Position numbers and translations under genes: made by a program. DNA of 60,965 nucleotides from assembly GCA_023266095.1 (NCBI GenBank), contig JAHFRV010000014.1, forward strand, positions 1 through 60,965, written 5' to 3'. This DNA is from Gammaproteobacteria bacterium. Its GTDB lineage: Bacteria; Pseudomonadota; Gammaproteobacteria; DRLM01. The stretch's first letter is position 1. Every line of letters begins with the position of its first letter. The notes beneath the pieces are model-generated. The model ran no database searches. It was not told the origin of the DNA and saw only the letters and a program-made list of their open reading frames with translations. Below are positions 37,464-45,626 of this stretch, in pieces.

Positions 37464-39781
37464 TCAAAGAGACCTTTCAACCAATCCACGGATCGCTGAA
37501 TTGGATCTTCCGCCCCCAGCCCACAGGGTGCCGATTCCGTGGGCGCCGAACCGGTACTGAACGGCCATTGCCGGGCCCCCTCGCAATCGGCCTGGCTGAG
37601 CAAGCCGGTGGCGGGATCGATCCACACCCACGCCACGCCCGCCGGGGTTTCCAGTGCCAAAGGACTGGTTTCCAGCGCGGCGAACAAGTCGCCCCATACC
37701 TGCATGGCGCCGCTCGCGCCGGTGAAACCGGCCGAGGCATTGTCGTCGCGGCCGACCCAGGCCACCGCCACCCGGTCGCCGCTGAAACCCGCGAACCAAC
37801 TGTCGCGCAAATCGTCGGTAGTACCGGTTTTACCCGCGACCGTGAGCCCGACGGGCAACCGGGATAGCAGACCCTGCGCCGTACCTTCGGTCACCACTTC
37901 CTGCATAGCGGTGGTGAGTAAATAAATACTCGCGGCATCCACCGCCTGATCGAGTTGCAGGGAATAGCGCTGCAAAGGCGTGCCTTGGACACTTACCACC
38001 TCGCGGATCGCCCGCAGCGGCGTATGGAATCCGCCGTTGGCGATGGTTTGATACATCTGGGTGACCTCGAAGGGCGTGAGGCTCATGGCGCCCAGCAGCA
38101 TGGCCGGATAAGGGTCGATCTTCCGCTCGATGCCGAGCTGGCGCAAGGTCTCCAATACCCGCTCGATACCGACGTCGATACCCAACCTCACCGTCGGTAC
38201 ATTGTAGGATTGGGCCAATGCCATGTGCAGCGGCACCGTGCCATGGAATTGCTTGTCGTAATTTTGCGGCCGCCACAGCTTGCCGCGCGGCCCTTTTATT
38301 TCCAGAGGCGTATCGTCCAAAGGCGTCACCAAGGTGTACTTGGCCGGGCGTTCCAGTGCGGTGAGATACACCGCCGGTTTCACCAGCGAACCGACTTGCC
38401 GCTCGGCGTCCAGCACCCGGTTGAAGCCAGCAAACCGCGGATCGCGGCCACCCACCGCCGCCAGCACCTCGCCGCCGCTGGCATTGGTGACCACCACCGC
38501 TCCTTCGAGGCTGCCGGGTTTGTAACGACGCTGCTTTTCCAAAGCCGCCACCCGCCGGCTCACCGCCTGCTCGGCGGCGGCCTGGACCAGGGGATCGAAT
38601 GTCGTGAATATCCGCAGTCCTTCCGAACGGAGGTCTTCCTCCCGGTAATCACTGCTCAATTGGCGGCGTACCAAATCGAGGAAGGCGGGATAGTTCGATA
38701 CGCCCGCCGGGCGCGCCGCCACATCCAAGGGCTGCTTGCGCGCGCGCGCCGTCTGCTCGGCGGTCAACAGCCCGGCCTCCGCCATCACCGCCAATACCAC
38801 ATTACGCCGGGCCAAGGCCCGTTGCGGATGACGGCGCGGATCGTAATACGACGGTCCCTTCACCAGGCCGATGAGCAGGGCGATTTGGTGGGGCTGTAAA
38901 TCCGCCAAAGGCTGGCCGAAGTAAAACTCGCTGGCCAACCCGAAACCGTGGATGGCGCGCTGAGCGTCCTGGCCCAGATAGATCTCGTTGCAATACGCCT
39001 CAAGGATCTCCTCCTTGGTGTAATCGGCGTCCAGCAACACCGCCATCAAGGCCTCGTTGAGCTTGCGCGCCAGGGTCCGTTCATTGGTGAGAAAGATGTT
39101 CTTGACCAATTGCTGGGTGAGCGTACTGCCGCCCTGCACCACCTCACCTTCGCGCAGATTGGCCCACAGCGCCCGCAGCACCGCCAGCGGGTCCACGCCC
39201 CAGTGGCGATAGAAATGTTTATCCTCGACCGCTTGCAAACCGTCGCGCAATAGGCCGGGCACCTGCTCCAATTTCACCAGCACCCGGTCTTCGTGATGGG
39301 CAGGGTAAATGCGGCCGATCACCACCGGATCCAGCCGCGCCAAGTCGAGGGAGCGTCCGTCCTTGACGGCGGTCAGCACCGCCAGATCCCCGCCGTTGAA
39401 GTGCAGCTCGATGTCGGCGGCCGGCTCCTTGCCGTCCCAATAAGTGAAAGGGCGGGTGAAAACCCGCACCGTATCACCGCGCCGCTGATAAGCGCCGGGC
39501 CGCAGCGCACCGTTGAGCGGTTGGTAAGCGAGTAGACGCAATTCCTTTTCCAAGGCATCCGCGGACAGGCGCGCGCCGGGGAACAGCTCCAGGGAACGGG
39601 CATAGACATAGGCCGGCAAGGCCCAGCGCCGGCCTTCGAATTGATCGCGGATGGTTTTATCGAGATACACCAGATAGGCGGCCAAACCCAGCAGCGCGAC
39701 GATGGGCAAACCCCACAGCGCGGTGCGCCAGAGTGAACGGCCCGGCTTGTGTTGGCTGCGGCGGCGGAAAAGGGAGAACAT
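37460..39781 (-). CDS. mrcB: penicillin-binding protein 1b
   Basis: A bifunctional class A PBP that polymerises and crosslinks peptidoglycan. The 773 residues comprise a cytoplasmic stub and membrane helix (about 21-40), a UB2H-like region (about 60-150), the glycosyltransferase with catalytic Glu186 (AVEDKHFYRHWGVDPLAV, GGSTLTQQLVKN), and the transpeptidase with SLVK, SYN and KTG (VAGKTGTTDDLRDSW). The ATG at 39781 precedes the basic segment FSLFRRRS; the longer frame to 39922 has no such support. The LpoP-like gene follows directly. Confidence 0.96.
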   Translation of the reverse strand: MFSLFRRRSQHKPGRSLWRTALWGLPIVALLGLAAYLVYLDKTIRDQFEGRRWALPAYVYARSLELFPGARLSADALEKELRLLAYQPLNGALRPGAYQRRGDTVRVFTRPFTYWDGKEPAADIELHFNGGDLAVLTAVKDGRSLDLARLDPVVIGRIYPAHHEDRVLVKLEQVPGLLRDGLQAVEDKHFYRHWGVDPLAVLRALWANLREGEVVQGGSTLTQQLVKNIFLTNERTLARKLNEALMAVLLDADYTKEEILEAYCNEIYLGQDAQRAIHGFGLASEFYFGQPLADLQPHQIALLIGLVKGPSYYDPRRHPQRALARRNVVLAVMAEAGLLTAEQTARARKQPLDVAARPAGVSNYPAFLDLVRRQLSSDYREEDLRSEGLRIFTTFDPLVQAAAEQAVSRRVAALEKQRRYKPGSLEGAVVVTNASGGEVLAAVGGRDPRFAGFNRVLDAERQVGSLVKPAVYLTALERPAKYTLVTPLDDTPLEIKGPRGKLWRPQNYDKQFHGTVPLHMALAQSYNVPTVRLGIDVGIERVLETLRQLGIERKIDPYPAMLLGAMSLTPFEVTQMYQTIANGGFHTPLRAIREVVSVQGTPLQRYSLQLDQAVDAASIYLLTTAMQEVVTEGTAQGLLSRLPVGLTVAGKTGTTDDLRDSWFAGFSGDRVAVAWVGRDDNASAGFTGASGAMQVWGDLFAALETSPLALETPAGVAWVWIDPATGLLSQADCEGARQWPFSTGSAPTESAPCGLGAEDPIQRSVDWLKGLFE

Positions 39782-39966
39782 GTTAGCGAATGACGACCGG
39801 CTGCAAGCGCATGGTTGAAGTGAATCGGTAATAACCGCGTAAGACAAAGGATCGCCGCGATTATACACGTTCGCTGCCGCGCGATGACGGCCGCGATGGA
39901 AAATAAGGCTTGCGGCGCCCACCGCATCGGCAATAATGATTCTGTACCCACCGTAGCGACTGGATC

Positions 39967-41502
39967 ATGCCTGAGGACGCGAGTATCAAACTGATCGAGG
40001 CCTTGCAAAATCCGGCCTGCTACCCTCACCCGGTGACCGGTGTGCGGCGGATGGAAACCCACATTTCCTGGGTACTGCTCACCGGTGACTACGCCTACAA
40101 GATCAAAAAGCCGGTGAACTTCGGTTTTCTGAATTATTCCAGCCTGGCGCAACGCCGCCACTACTGTGAGGAAGAGCTGCGCCTCAACCGCCGTCTGGCT
40201 CCCGAGCTTTATCTCGCGGTGCTGCCCATTACCGGCACAGCGGCCTCGCCCCGCCTCGGCGGCACGGGCGAGGCCATCGAATACGCGGTGCAGATGCGCG
40301 AGTTTCCCCAAGAGGCGCAGCTCGACCGGATCTTGGCCCGCGGCGAACTCGGCGCCGCGCAGCTCGGCGCCCTCGCCGAGACCCTGGCCGTATTTCACCG
40401 CGCCGCCGCGGTGGTGGAAGACGGCGCGCCCTATGGTTCCGTGGAAGCAGTGTGGCGGCCGGTCGCGCAAAACTTCGCGCAGATCCGCCCGCGTCTGCAA
40501 GCGCACGATGAACACGAACGACTCGACGCCCTGCAACACTGGAGTGAAACCACCTTCAGCACATTGCAAAGCGTGTTCACTCAGCGCCGACAAACCGGGC
40601 ATATCCGCGAATGCCACGGCGACGCCCATCTCGGCAATATCGCCTGGCTGGACGATAAACCGGTACTGTTCGATTGCATCGAGTTCAATCCCGAACTGCG
40701 TTGGATCGACGTGATGAGCGAGCTCGCCTTTCTCACCATGGACCTCCACGACCGCGGCCGCCCCGACCTCGCCCAGCGCGTCTTGAACGATTATTTGCAA
40801 CACACCGGCGATTATTCGGGTCTGCGGGTATTGCGTTTCTACCAGGTATATCGCGCCCTGGTGCGCGCCAAGGTGGCCTGCCTGCGCCTCGCGCAAGAGG
40901 GCTTGAGCGAAGAACAACGCGTCGCGTCGCGGCAACACGTCGCCGCCTATCTGCGTCTCGCCGCGCGTTTCACCGCGGCGGCGCCCACTCCGCTGATGAT
41001 TACCCATGGCCTGTCCGGCTCGGGCAAGACCACGCTGAGTGACGGCGTACTGGAATCCCAAGGCGCGATACGGCTGCGTTCCGACGTGGAACGCAAACGG
41101 CTGTTCGGCCTGGCCGCCGATGCGCGCAGTGCTTCCACGATCAACAGCGGCCTCTACAGCGCCGAGGCCGGCGCGCGCACCTATCGACATCTCGCTGAAC
41201 TGGCGGAGACCGTGCTCGACGCGGGTTTCCCCGTCATCATCGACGCCGCGTTTTTAAAACGCGCGCAGCGTAGGATGTTCCATCAACTCGCCGAACGCAT
41301 GAAAGTTCCTTTCGTGATTTTCGCTTGCAAGACGCCGCCGGAACAATTACGCGACCGCGTCGCCGAACGCGCGGCCCGGGGCCGCGACGCCTCGGAAGCC
41401 GACGTCGCCGTGCTGGAACAGCAACTCGAACACCAGGAAGCGCTGGACCGCGACGAAACCCTGTTGATTTTCACCGTCCAGACCGGCGCCGCGCCCCAAT
41501 GA
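39967..41502 (+). CDS. aminoglycoside phosphotransferase-like/AAA kinase fusion
   Basis: A 511-residue two-domain protein. Residues 1-330 resemble COG2187, a kinase-like fold of the APH family (YAYKIKKPVNFGFLNYSSL, IRECHGDAHLGNIAWLDDKP with the catalytic HGDxHLGN, LFDCIEFNPELRWID). Residues 335-511 are a P-loop kinase of the AAA_33 type: MITHGLSGSGKTTLSDGVLE, RSDVERKRLFGL, VIIDAAFLKRAQRR. Such fusions are known as uncharacterised ATPases. It overlaps the NUDIX gene by 4 bp. The substrate is unknown. Confidence 0.87.
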   Translation: MPEDASIKLIEALQNPACYPHPVTGVRRMETHISWVLLTGDYAYKIKKPVNFGFLNYSSLAQRRHYCEEELRLNRRLAPELYLAVLPITGTAASPRLGGTGEAIEYAVQMREFPQEAQLDRILARGELGAAQLGALAETLAVFHRAAAVVEDGAPYGSVEAVWRPVAQNFAQIRPRLQAHDEHERLDALQHWSETTFSTLQSVFTQRRQTGHIRECHGDAHLGNIAWLDDKPVLFDCIEFNPELRWIDVMSELAFLTMDLHDRGRPDLAQRVLNDYLQHTGDYSGLRVLRFYQVYRALVRAKVACLRLAQEGLSEEQRVASRQHVAAYLRLAARFTAAAPTPLMITHGLSGSGKTTLSDGVLESQGAIRLRSDVERKRLFGLAADARSASTINSGLYSAEAGARTYRHLAELAETVLDAGFPVIIDAAFLKRAQRRMFHQLAERMKVPFVIFACKTPPEQLRDRVAERAARGRDASEADVAVLEQQLEHQEALDRDETLLIFTVQTGAAPQ

Positions 41503-41918
41503 ATGACCCGCGCGCCTATCCGGCCGAACCCCGGCTGGGCGTTGCGGTGATGGTGATGCGTGACAGGGAAGTATTGCTGGTGCGGCGCGGCCGTCCGCCC
41601 AACGCGGAATGGTGGACGCTGCCCGGTGGCGCGGTGCGGCTCGGCGAGACGTTGTCGCAAGCGGCAGAGCGCGAGGTCCGCGAGGAAACCGGCGTGACGG
41701 CGCGCGCCCGAGAGGTGTGCCACGCCTTCGAGGTGATCGACCCCGATGAAACGGGGCGCATCCGCTATCACTACGTGGTGGTGGTTCTGCTCGCCGAGCA
41801 TGTGAACGGTGAAGCTGTTGCCGGCGACGATGTACGGGAGGTGCGCTGGCTCAGCCTCACCGCGCTGGACGATCCAAGGGTGCACCCGGAGACACGCGCC
41901 TTGCTGCGGCGACTCTAG
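41499..41918 (+). CDS. NUDIX hydrolase
   Basis: A 139-residue hydrolase of nucleoside diphosphate derivatives. The Nudix box is complete, GGAVRLGETLSQAAEREVREETGV (shown here as GGAVRLGE, then REVREETGV), with the metal-binding Glu residues. It is most like ADP-ribose or MutT-type small NUDIX proteins. The ATG overlaps the preceding stop (ATGA), so it is co-translated with the kinase fusion, which hints at a shared nucleotide substrate (inference). Confidence 0.92.
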   Translation: MNDPRAYPAEPRLGVAVMVMRDREVLLVRRGRPPNAEWWTLPGGAVRLGETLSQAAEREVREETGVTARAREVCHAFEVIDPDETGRIRYHYVVVVLLAEHVNGEAVAGDDVREVRWLSLTALDDPRVHPETRALLRRL

Positions 41919-41977
41919 ACAACGCGCCGCTTCGCTTCATCTATGGACAGCCGCGGCGGCGCGACTACACTTTAAGG

Positions 41978-42065
41978 GGAACACTGATAATTCCATCGTG
42001 GAATTCTCAGCGCGTGACACGTCCTGATGTGGCGGGAATGTCACAATACATCAGAGATTCCTTAA
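41978..42065. repeat. hairpin repeat related to the gloA-argG array
   Basis: CTGATAATTCC (41984-41994) pairs with GGAATTCTCAG (42000-42010), leaving a T/C mismatch at the same place as in the hairpin at 25027-25061 (CTGAATAATTCC with GGAATTCTTCAG). Both are followed by GCGTGA-like sequence and bounded by a GGGAACCTCTGAT or GGGGAACACTGAT motif. It is a second member of a dispersed family lying upstream of the CPXCG gene. Confidence 0.6.
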
Positions 42066-42098
42066 TCTTAGGCAATCAACGGCGGTAAATTCGAGATC

Positions 42099-42356
42099 AT
42101 GGATGATCAACCCGACAAACGACCAAAACCCAAGACCGGCAAGTCTTTCCTGGCTGGCGACATCCCCTTACTGCATGAAAGGGCGGTGGAATGCCCTTAT
42201 TGCGGGGAAACTTTCACTATCAACGTGGACGGCTCGGCGGGCGACCAGGCTTATTACGAAGATTGCGAAATCTGCTGCCGTCCCATTCTGTTTCACAGCG
42301 AGGTGGACAGCGACGGCAATCTGCTCCGCCTCGGCGTCGCGCGGGAAGACGATTAA
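42099..42356 (+). CDS. CPXCG cysteine-rich protein
   Basis: A small 85-residue protein with the CPXCG motif (ECPYCGETFTINVD) and a second pair, CEICCRPILFH, building a zinc ribbon. The family is common in gammaproteobacteria and uncharacterised. The N-terminal 25 residues are charged and may be flexible. Confidence 0.88.
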   Translation: MDDQPDKRPKPKTGKSFLAGDIPLLHERAVECPYCGETFTINVDGSAGDQAYYEDCEICCRPILFHSEVDSDGNLLRLGVAREDD

Positions 42357-42466
42357 CTGGTTACGTTTGCACTCGGGAATTCCCGTACTTGCGCAGGGGG
42401 AGAATCGCGCCCCGCGCCGAGAACGCCACATCCGCTCCGTAACGGACGGGGAAGATCACAGCTCGT

Positions 42467-44059
42467 TTATTCCACGCCCTGACTGCGCAAATAATCATCG
42501 TAACTGCCGTTGAAGTTCACCAGACCCTGCGGCGTCATTTCGATGATGCGGGTGGCGAGCGACGAGACGAATTCCCGATCGTGGCTGACGAAGATCAAGG
42601 TGCCGGGATAATTTTCCAGCGCGGTGTTGAGCGACTCGATCGACTCCATGTCCAAATGGTTGGTGGGTTCGTCCATCACCAGCACATTGGGCTTCAACTG
42701 CATCAGTTTGCCGAACAACATGCGGCCCTGTTCGCCGCCGGAAAGATGCTTCACTGATTTTTTGATCTCGTCCTGGGAAAACAGCAGTCTACCCAAGGTA
42801 CCACGTATCACTTGCTCATCCTCGCCCGGCTGCTGCCACAGACTCATCCAGTCGAACAGGGAGGTGTTGTCGGCGAAATCGGCGGCATGATCCTGAGCGA
42901 AGTAACCGACGCTGGCGTTCTCCGACCATTTCACGAGGCCGCTGTCCGGCGCGAGTTCGCCGACCAGGGTTCGCAACAAGGTGCTTTTGCCGATGCCATT
43001 GGGTCCGATCACCGCGATGCGCTCGCCCACTTCCACCATTAAATCCAGCCCGCTGAACAGCGGCGTGGCGCCGTAACCTTTGCTCAATTCTTTTACTTCC
43101 AAAGCCAGGCGATACAATTTTTTCGCCTGCTCGAAACGGATGTAAGGGTTGACCCGGCTCGAAGGCTTCACGTCCTCCAGTTTGATCTTGTCGATCTGCT
43201 TGGCGCGCGACGTAGCCTGTTTGGCTTTGGAGGCATTGGCGGAAAAGCGGCTGACGAAAGTCTGCAAATCGGCGATCTGGGCTTTTTTCTTGGCATTGTC
43301 CGATAACAGACGATCGCGGACCTGACTGGCGGCGGTCATGTATTCGTCATAGTTACCCGGATACACGCGCACTTCGCCGTAGTCCAAATCGGCCATGTGG
43401 GTGCACACGCTGTTCAGGAAATGGCGGTCATGGGAAATGATGACCATGGTGCTGGTGCGGGCGTTGAGCACACCTTCCAGCCAACGGATGGTGCTGATGT
43501 CGAGGTTGTTGGTGGGCTCGTCGAGCAACATGATGTCCGGGTCGGCGAACAACGCCTGCGCCAGCAACACCCGCAGCTTCCAGCCCGGCGCCACCGCGCT
43601 CATCGGACCGGTATGTTGTTCGATGGGAATGCCCAAGCCCAGCAGCAATTCACCGGCGCGCGACTCGGCGGTGTATCCGTCCATCTCGGCGAAGACGACT
43701 TCCAGGTCGGCCACCTTCATGCCGTCATCATCACTCATCTCGGGCAATGAATAGATGCGATCGCGCTCCTGCTTGACCCGCCACAACTCGCCGTGCCCCA
43801 TGATCACCGTATCGAGCACCGTGAAATTCTCGAAAGCGAATTGATCCTGGCGCAGCTTGCCGAGCCGTTGGTTGGCCTCGAGGCTCACCGAGCCGGCACT
43901 GGCCTCCAGGTCGCCGCCGAGTATCTTCATCAAGGTGGACTTGCCGCAACCGTTGGCGCCGATCAAGCCGTAACGATTGCCGCCGCCGAATTTGACCGAG
44001 ACGTTTTCAAAAAGGGGCTTGGCCCCAAACTGGATAGCGAGGTTGGCTGTAGAGATCAA
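42467..44059 (-). CDS. ybiT: ABC-F ATPase YbiT
   Basis: A ribosome-associated ABC-F protein of 530 residues with two ATP-binding cassettes and no membrane part. It shows [20 protein letters not shown] with [19 protein letters not shown] (the unusual first signature is shared by YbiT), LDEPTNNLD, then [35 protein letters not shown] and [10 protein letters not shown]. The linker [20 protein letters not shown] is basic. The start is TTG at 44059; no in-frame ATG fits the family N-terminus. Confidence 0.94.
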   Translation of the reverse strand: MISTANLAIQFGAKPLFENVSVKFGGGNRYGLIGANGCGKSTLMKILGGDLEASAGSVSLEANQRLGKLRQDQFAFENFTVLDTVIMGHGELWRVKQERDRIYSLPEMSDDDGMKVADLEVVFAEMDGYTAESRAGELLLGLGIPIEQHTGPMSAVAPGWKLRVLLAQALFADPDIMLLDEPTNNLDISTIRWLEGVLNARTSTMVIISHDRHFLNSVCTHMADLDYGEVRVYPGNYDEYMTAASQVRDRLLSDNAKKKAQIADLQTFVSRFSANASKAKQATSRAKQIDKIKLEDVKPSSRVNPYIRFEQAKKLYRLALEVKELSKGYGATPLFSGLDLMVEVGERIAVIGPNGIGKSTLLRTLVGELAPDSGLVKWSENASVGYFAQDHAADFADNTSLFDWMSLWQQPGEDEQVIRGTLGRLLFSQDEIKKSVKHLSGGEQGRMLFGKLMQLKPNVLVMDEPTNHLDMESIESLNTALENYPGTLIFVSHDREFVSSLATRIIEMTPQGLVNFNGSYDDYLRSQGVE

Positions 44060-44384
44060 GGTACTGTTCCAAAAGAAGGTTACTACAAGGGCGCTACTTA
44101 ATAATGAATGGCGATCAGACGGGCTTGACTGCCGGGGTAGGCTGCTGTCCCATATGACTCATAATTGCGTGAGATCAGCCGTGGCCGCCCGCGATCGCCG
44201 CGCATTCTCTCACAAATTCGCCCGCCAAGGCGAACGCTGTCACCACGGCAAAGTCGGCACGGGCCGACGGCGGGAAAGGAAAGATCGGGAAGAACAGGGC
44301 GAAACACAGGGCTCTTGGTCGAACCCTCCCGCATGAGCTTACTGCATTGTCGCGGAAAATATGCGCTTCGCCCCACCCGGATCG
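44060..44384. other. intergenic region between ybiT and the Ala/Lys-rich gene
   Basis: The 325 bases have no credible gene; frames in both directions have Arg/Ser/Cys-rich shadow composition. A GGTCGAACCC sequence near 44314 recalls a tRNA T-loop, but no cloverleaf could be folded around it. It should contain the ybiT promoter. Confidence 0.35.
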
Positions 44385-44840
44385 TTACAGGGGTTTTTTA
44401 GCCCGGCGACGCTTTTTCGGTTTCGCGGCCTTGGCCGCCAGCTTTTCCGCCGCCTTCATCGCACCGGTCAAGGCTTTGTCGATCAGCTTGAACAATTTAG
44501 CATCCGCCTGGGCGGCGGCTTGCGAGATGCGCAGGGTACTCAGCTCGGCGGCGGCCGCCGCCAACTCGCTCAGCACCTGCTTGCGCGCATCACGGGCCTT
44601 GAGCTTGGCCGCCGGACCTCTGGCATTCTTCACCCGAGCCAGCGCCTTGGCCGCCCGCGCCTTGAGCGCGGCCGTCTTTTTAGCGACGGCGGCGTATTCC
44701 TTATCGGTCACTGCTACGGCGGCGGCGATGCTCTTCGCCCATTCCGCATGCGCTTTCACCGCCAACGCTTCGGCGGCTTGTATCGCTTTCACCGCGGCCG
44801 CGCCACGCGCACCGACGACGGACTTATTTTTTTCTACCAT
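44385..44840 (-). CDS. Ala/Lys-rich basic helical protein
   Basis: A 151-residue protein of extreme composition. It is almost wholly alpha-helical (VKAIQAAEALAVKAHAEWAK, AALKARAAKALARVKNARG, LSELAAAAAELSTLRISQAA) and ends in a histone-H1/AlgP-like tail, AAKAAKPKKRRRAKKPL. The ATG at 44840 has GGAG 10 bases ahead. It may bind DNA or polyphosphate, or be a phasin-like granule protein; the tail favours nucleic-acid binding. It is not assigned to a family. Confidence 0.72.
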   Translation of the reverse strand: MVEKNKSVVGARGAAAVKAIQAAEALAVKAHAEWAKSIAAAVAVTDKEYAAVAKKTAALKARAAKALARVKNARGPAAKLKARDARKQVLSELAAAAAELSTLRISQAAAQADAKLFKLIDKALTGAMKAAEKLAAKAAKPKKRRRAKKPL

Positions 44841-45296
44841 TTGGTTTGCTCCATATATAAAATATAAATTCCACATTCCGACTTCGCACGGGAAACCCAT
44901 TCCCCTGCTTGCTCGCATGCCAGTATCGCGATACTTGCCACATTGAGCGTTCCCATCGACATTATCCAAATTAAAAACCCGCGCAGTATAACACCAGGCT
45001 GGCGCACTGGCTTGTTTGCATGTATCGCGTTTCATCATCCGCCAGGACGAAAGTAAAATTAACGGCTACAACCAGCCGTGCTAGAGCGGCGTCGAATCGG
45101 GCGCACGGGTGAAAATAACCGATTAATTCAGCGTATTCATGACGCCAAGCACGTAGTATCGGAAAACGCGAGCGCGTCCTTGTGCAAATCGACTTGCGGC
45201 GGGAGCGAGCTGGCTTTGGCCATAGCCGCCTTTGGCAGCCTAACTACCAGCCAGCTCAAATCGGGAGAGGTCCCAAGAAATTAATCAGAGGCGGCA
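44841..45296. other. non-coding leader region of the Ala/Lys-rich gene
   Basis: About 450 bases without a convincing gene. On the reverse strand an extended -10, TGTTATACT (44985-44993), could drive the Ala/Lys-rich gene and leave a leader of about 140 bases. A short inverted repeat ACGGCTACAACCAGCCGT lies at 45061-45078. Nothing resembling a riboswitch class was recognised. Confidence 0.4.
44985..44993 (-). promoter_or_regulatory. extended -10 promoter candidate
   Basis: The reverse-strand sequence TGTTATACT fits TGnTATAAT with one change. No clear -35 is present, as is acceptable for extended -10 promoters. It would transcribe the Ala/Lys-rich gene. Confidence 0.35.
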
Positions 45297-45614
45297 TTAA
45301 TCGGAGTCGGCCGCGATTTCCTGCACTAATATCCACGGCGCGACAACGACCGCCCATAACTGAGCGTCACGCGCGGCCCACTGTTGCGCCTGCATATCGT
45401 CGGCGCGGCTCACCTCGCCGGCGCGCAGCCACGTCTCAAAAGCGGCCTTATCATCCAGCGTCAAACGCAAAGCCACTTCCACTAAATCCAAATTACCGGC
45501 CACTTCGATCACCACACCACGGGCATAATGGCTTTGCAATTCCCGCCAAGCTAATTTGCCGGTTTCGCCGTTGAGCGTAGCGCGCAGCTCGGCATGACCC
45601 TTGGATTCAATCAT
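45297..45614 (-). CDS. DUF2288 family protein
   Basis: A 105-residue protein matching DUF2288: ATLNGETGKLAWRELQSHYA, GVVIEVAGNLDLVEVALRLT and WVVVAPWILVQ-like end (LWAVVVAPWILVQEIAADSD). Cytosolic, function unknown. It follows recQ on the same strand by 12 bases, so both probably share a transcript. Confidence 0.88.
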   Translation of the reverse strand: MIESKGHAELRATLNGETGKLAWRELQSHYARGVVIEVAGNLDLVEVALRLTLDDKAAFETWLRAGEVSRADDMQAQQWAARDAQLWAVVVAPWILVQEIAADSD

Positions 45615-45626
45615 GACGGAAGTTTT

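Noticed and set aside
39373-41190. Reverse open frame of about 600 codons
   Set aside because: It spans the mrcB start and the opposite strand of the kinase fusion; its only sensible part is a shifted shadow of both genes.
44305-44330. T-loop-like GGTCGAACCC suggesting a tRNA
   Set aside because: No acceptor stem or anticodon arm could be folded around it.
43977-44376. Frames on both strands in the gap beyond ybiT
   Set aside because: Arg/Ser/Cys-rich shadow-like composition and no start signals.
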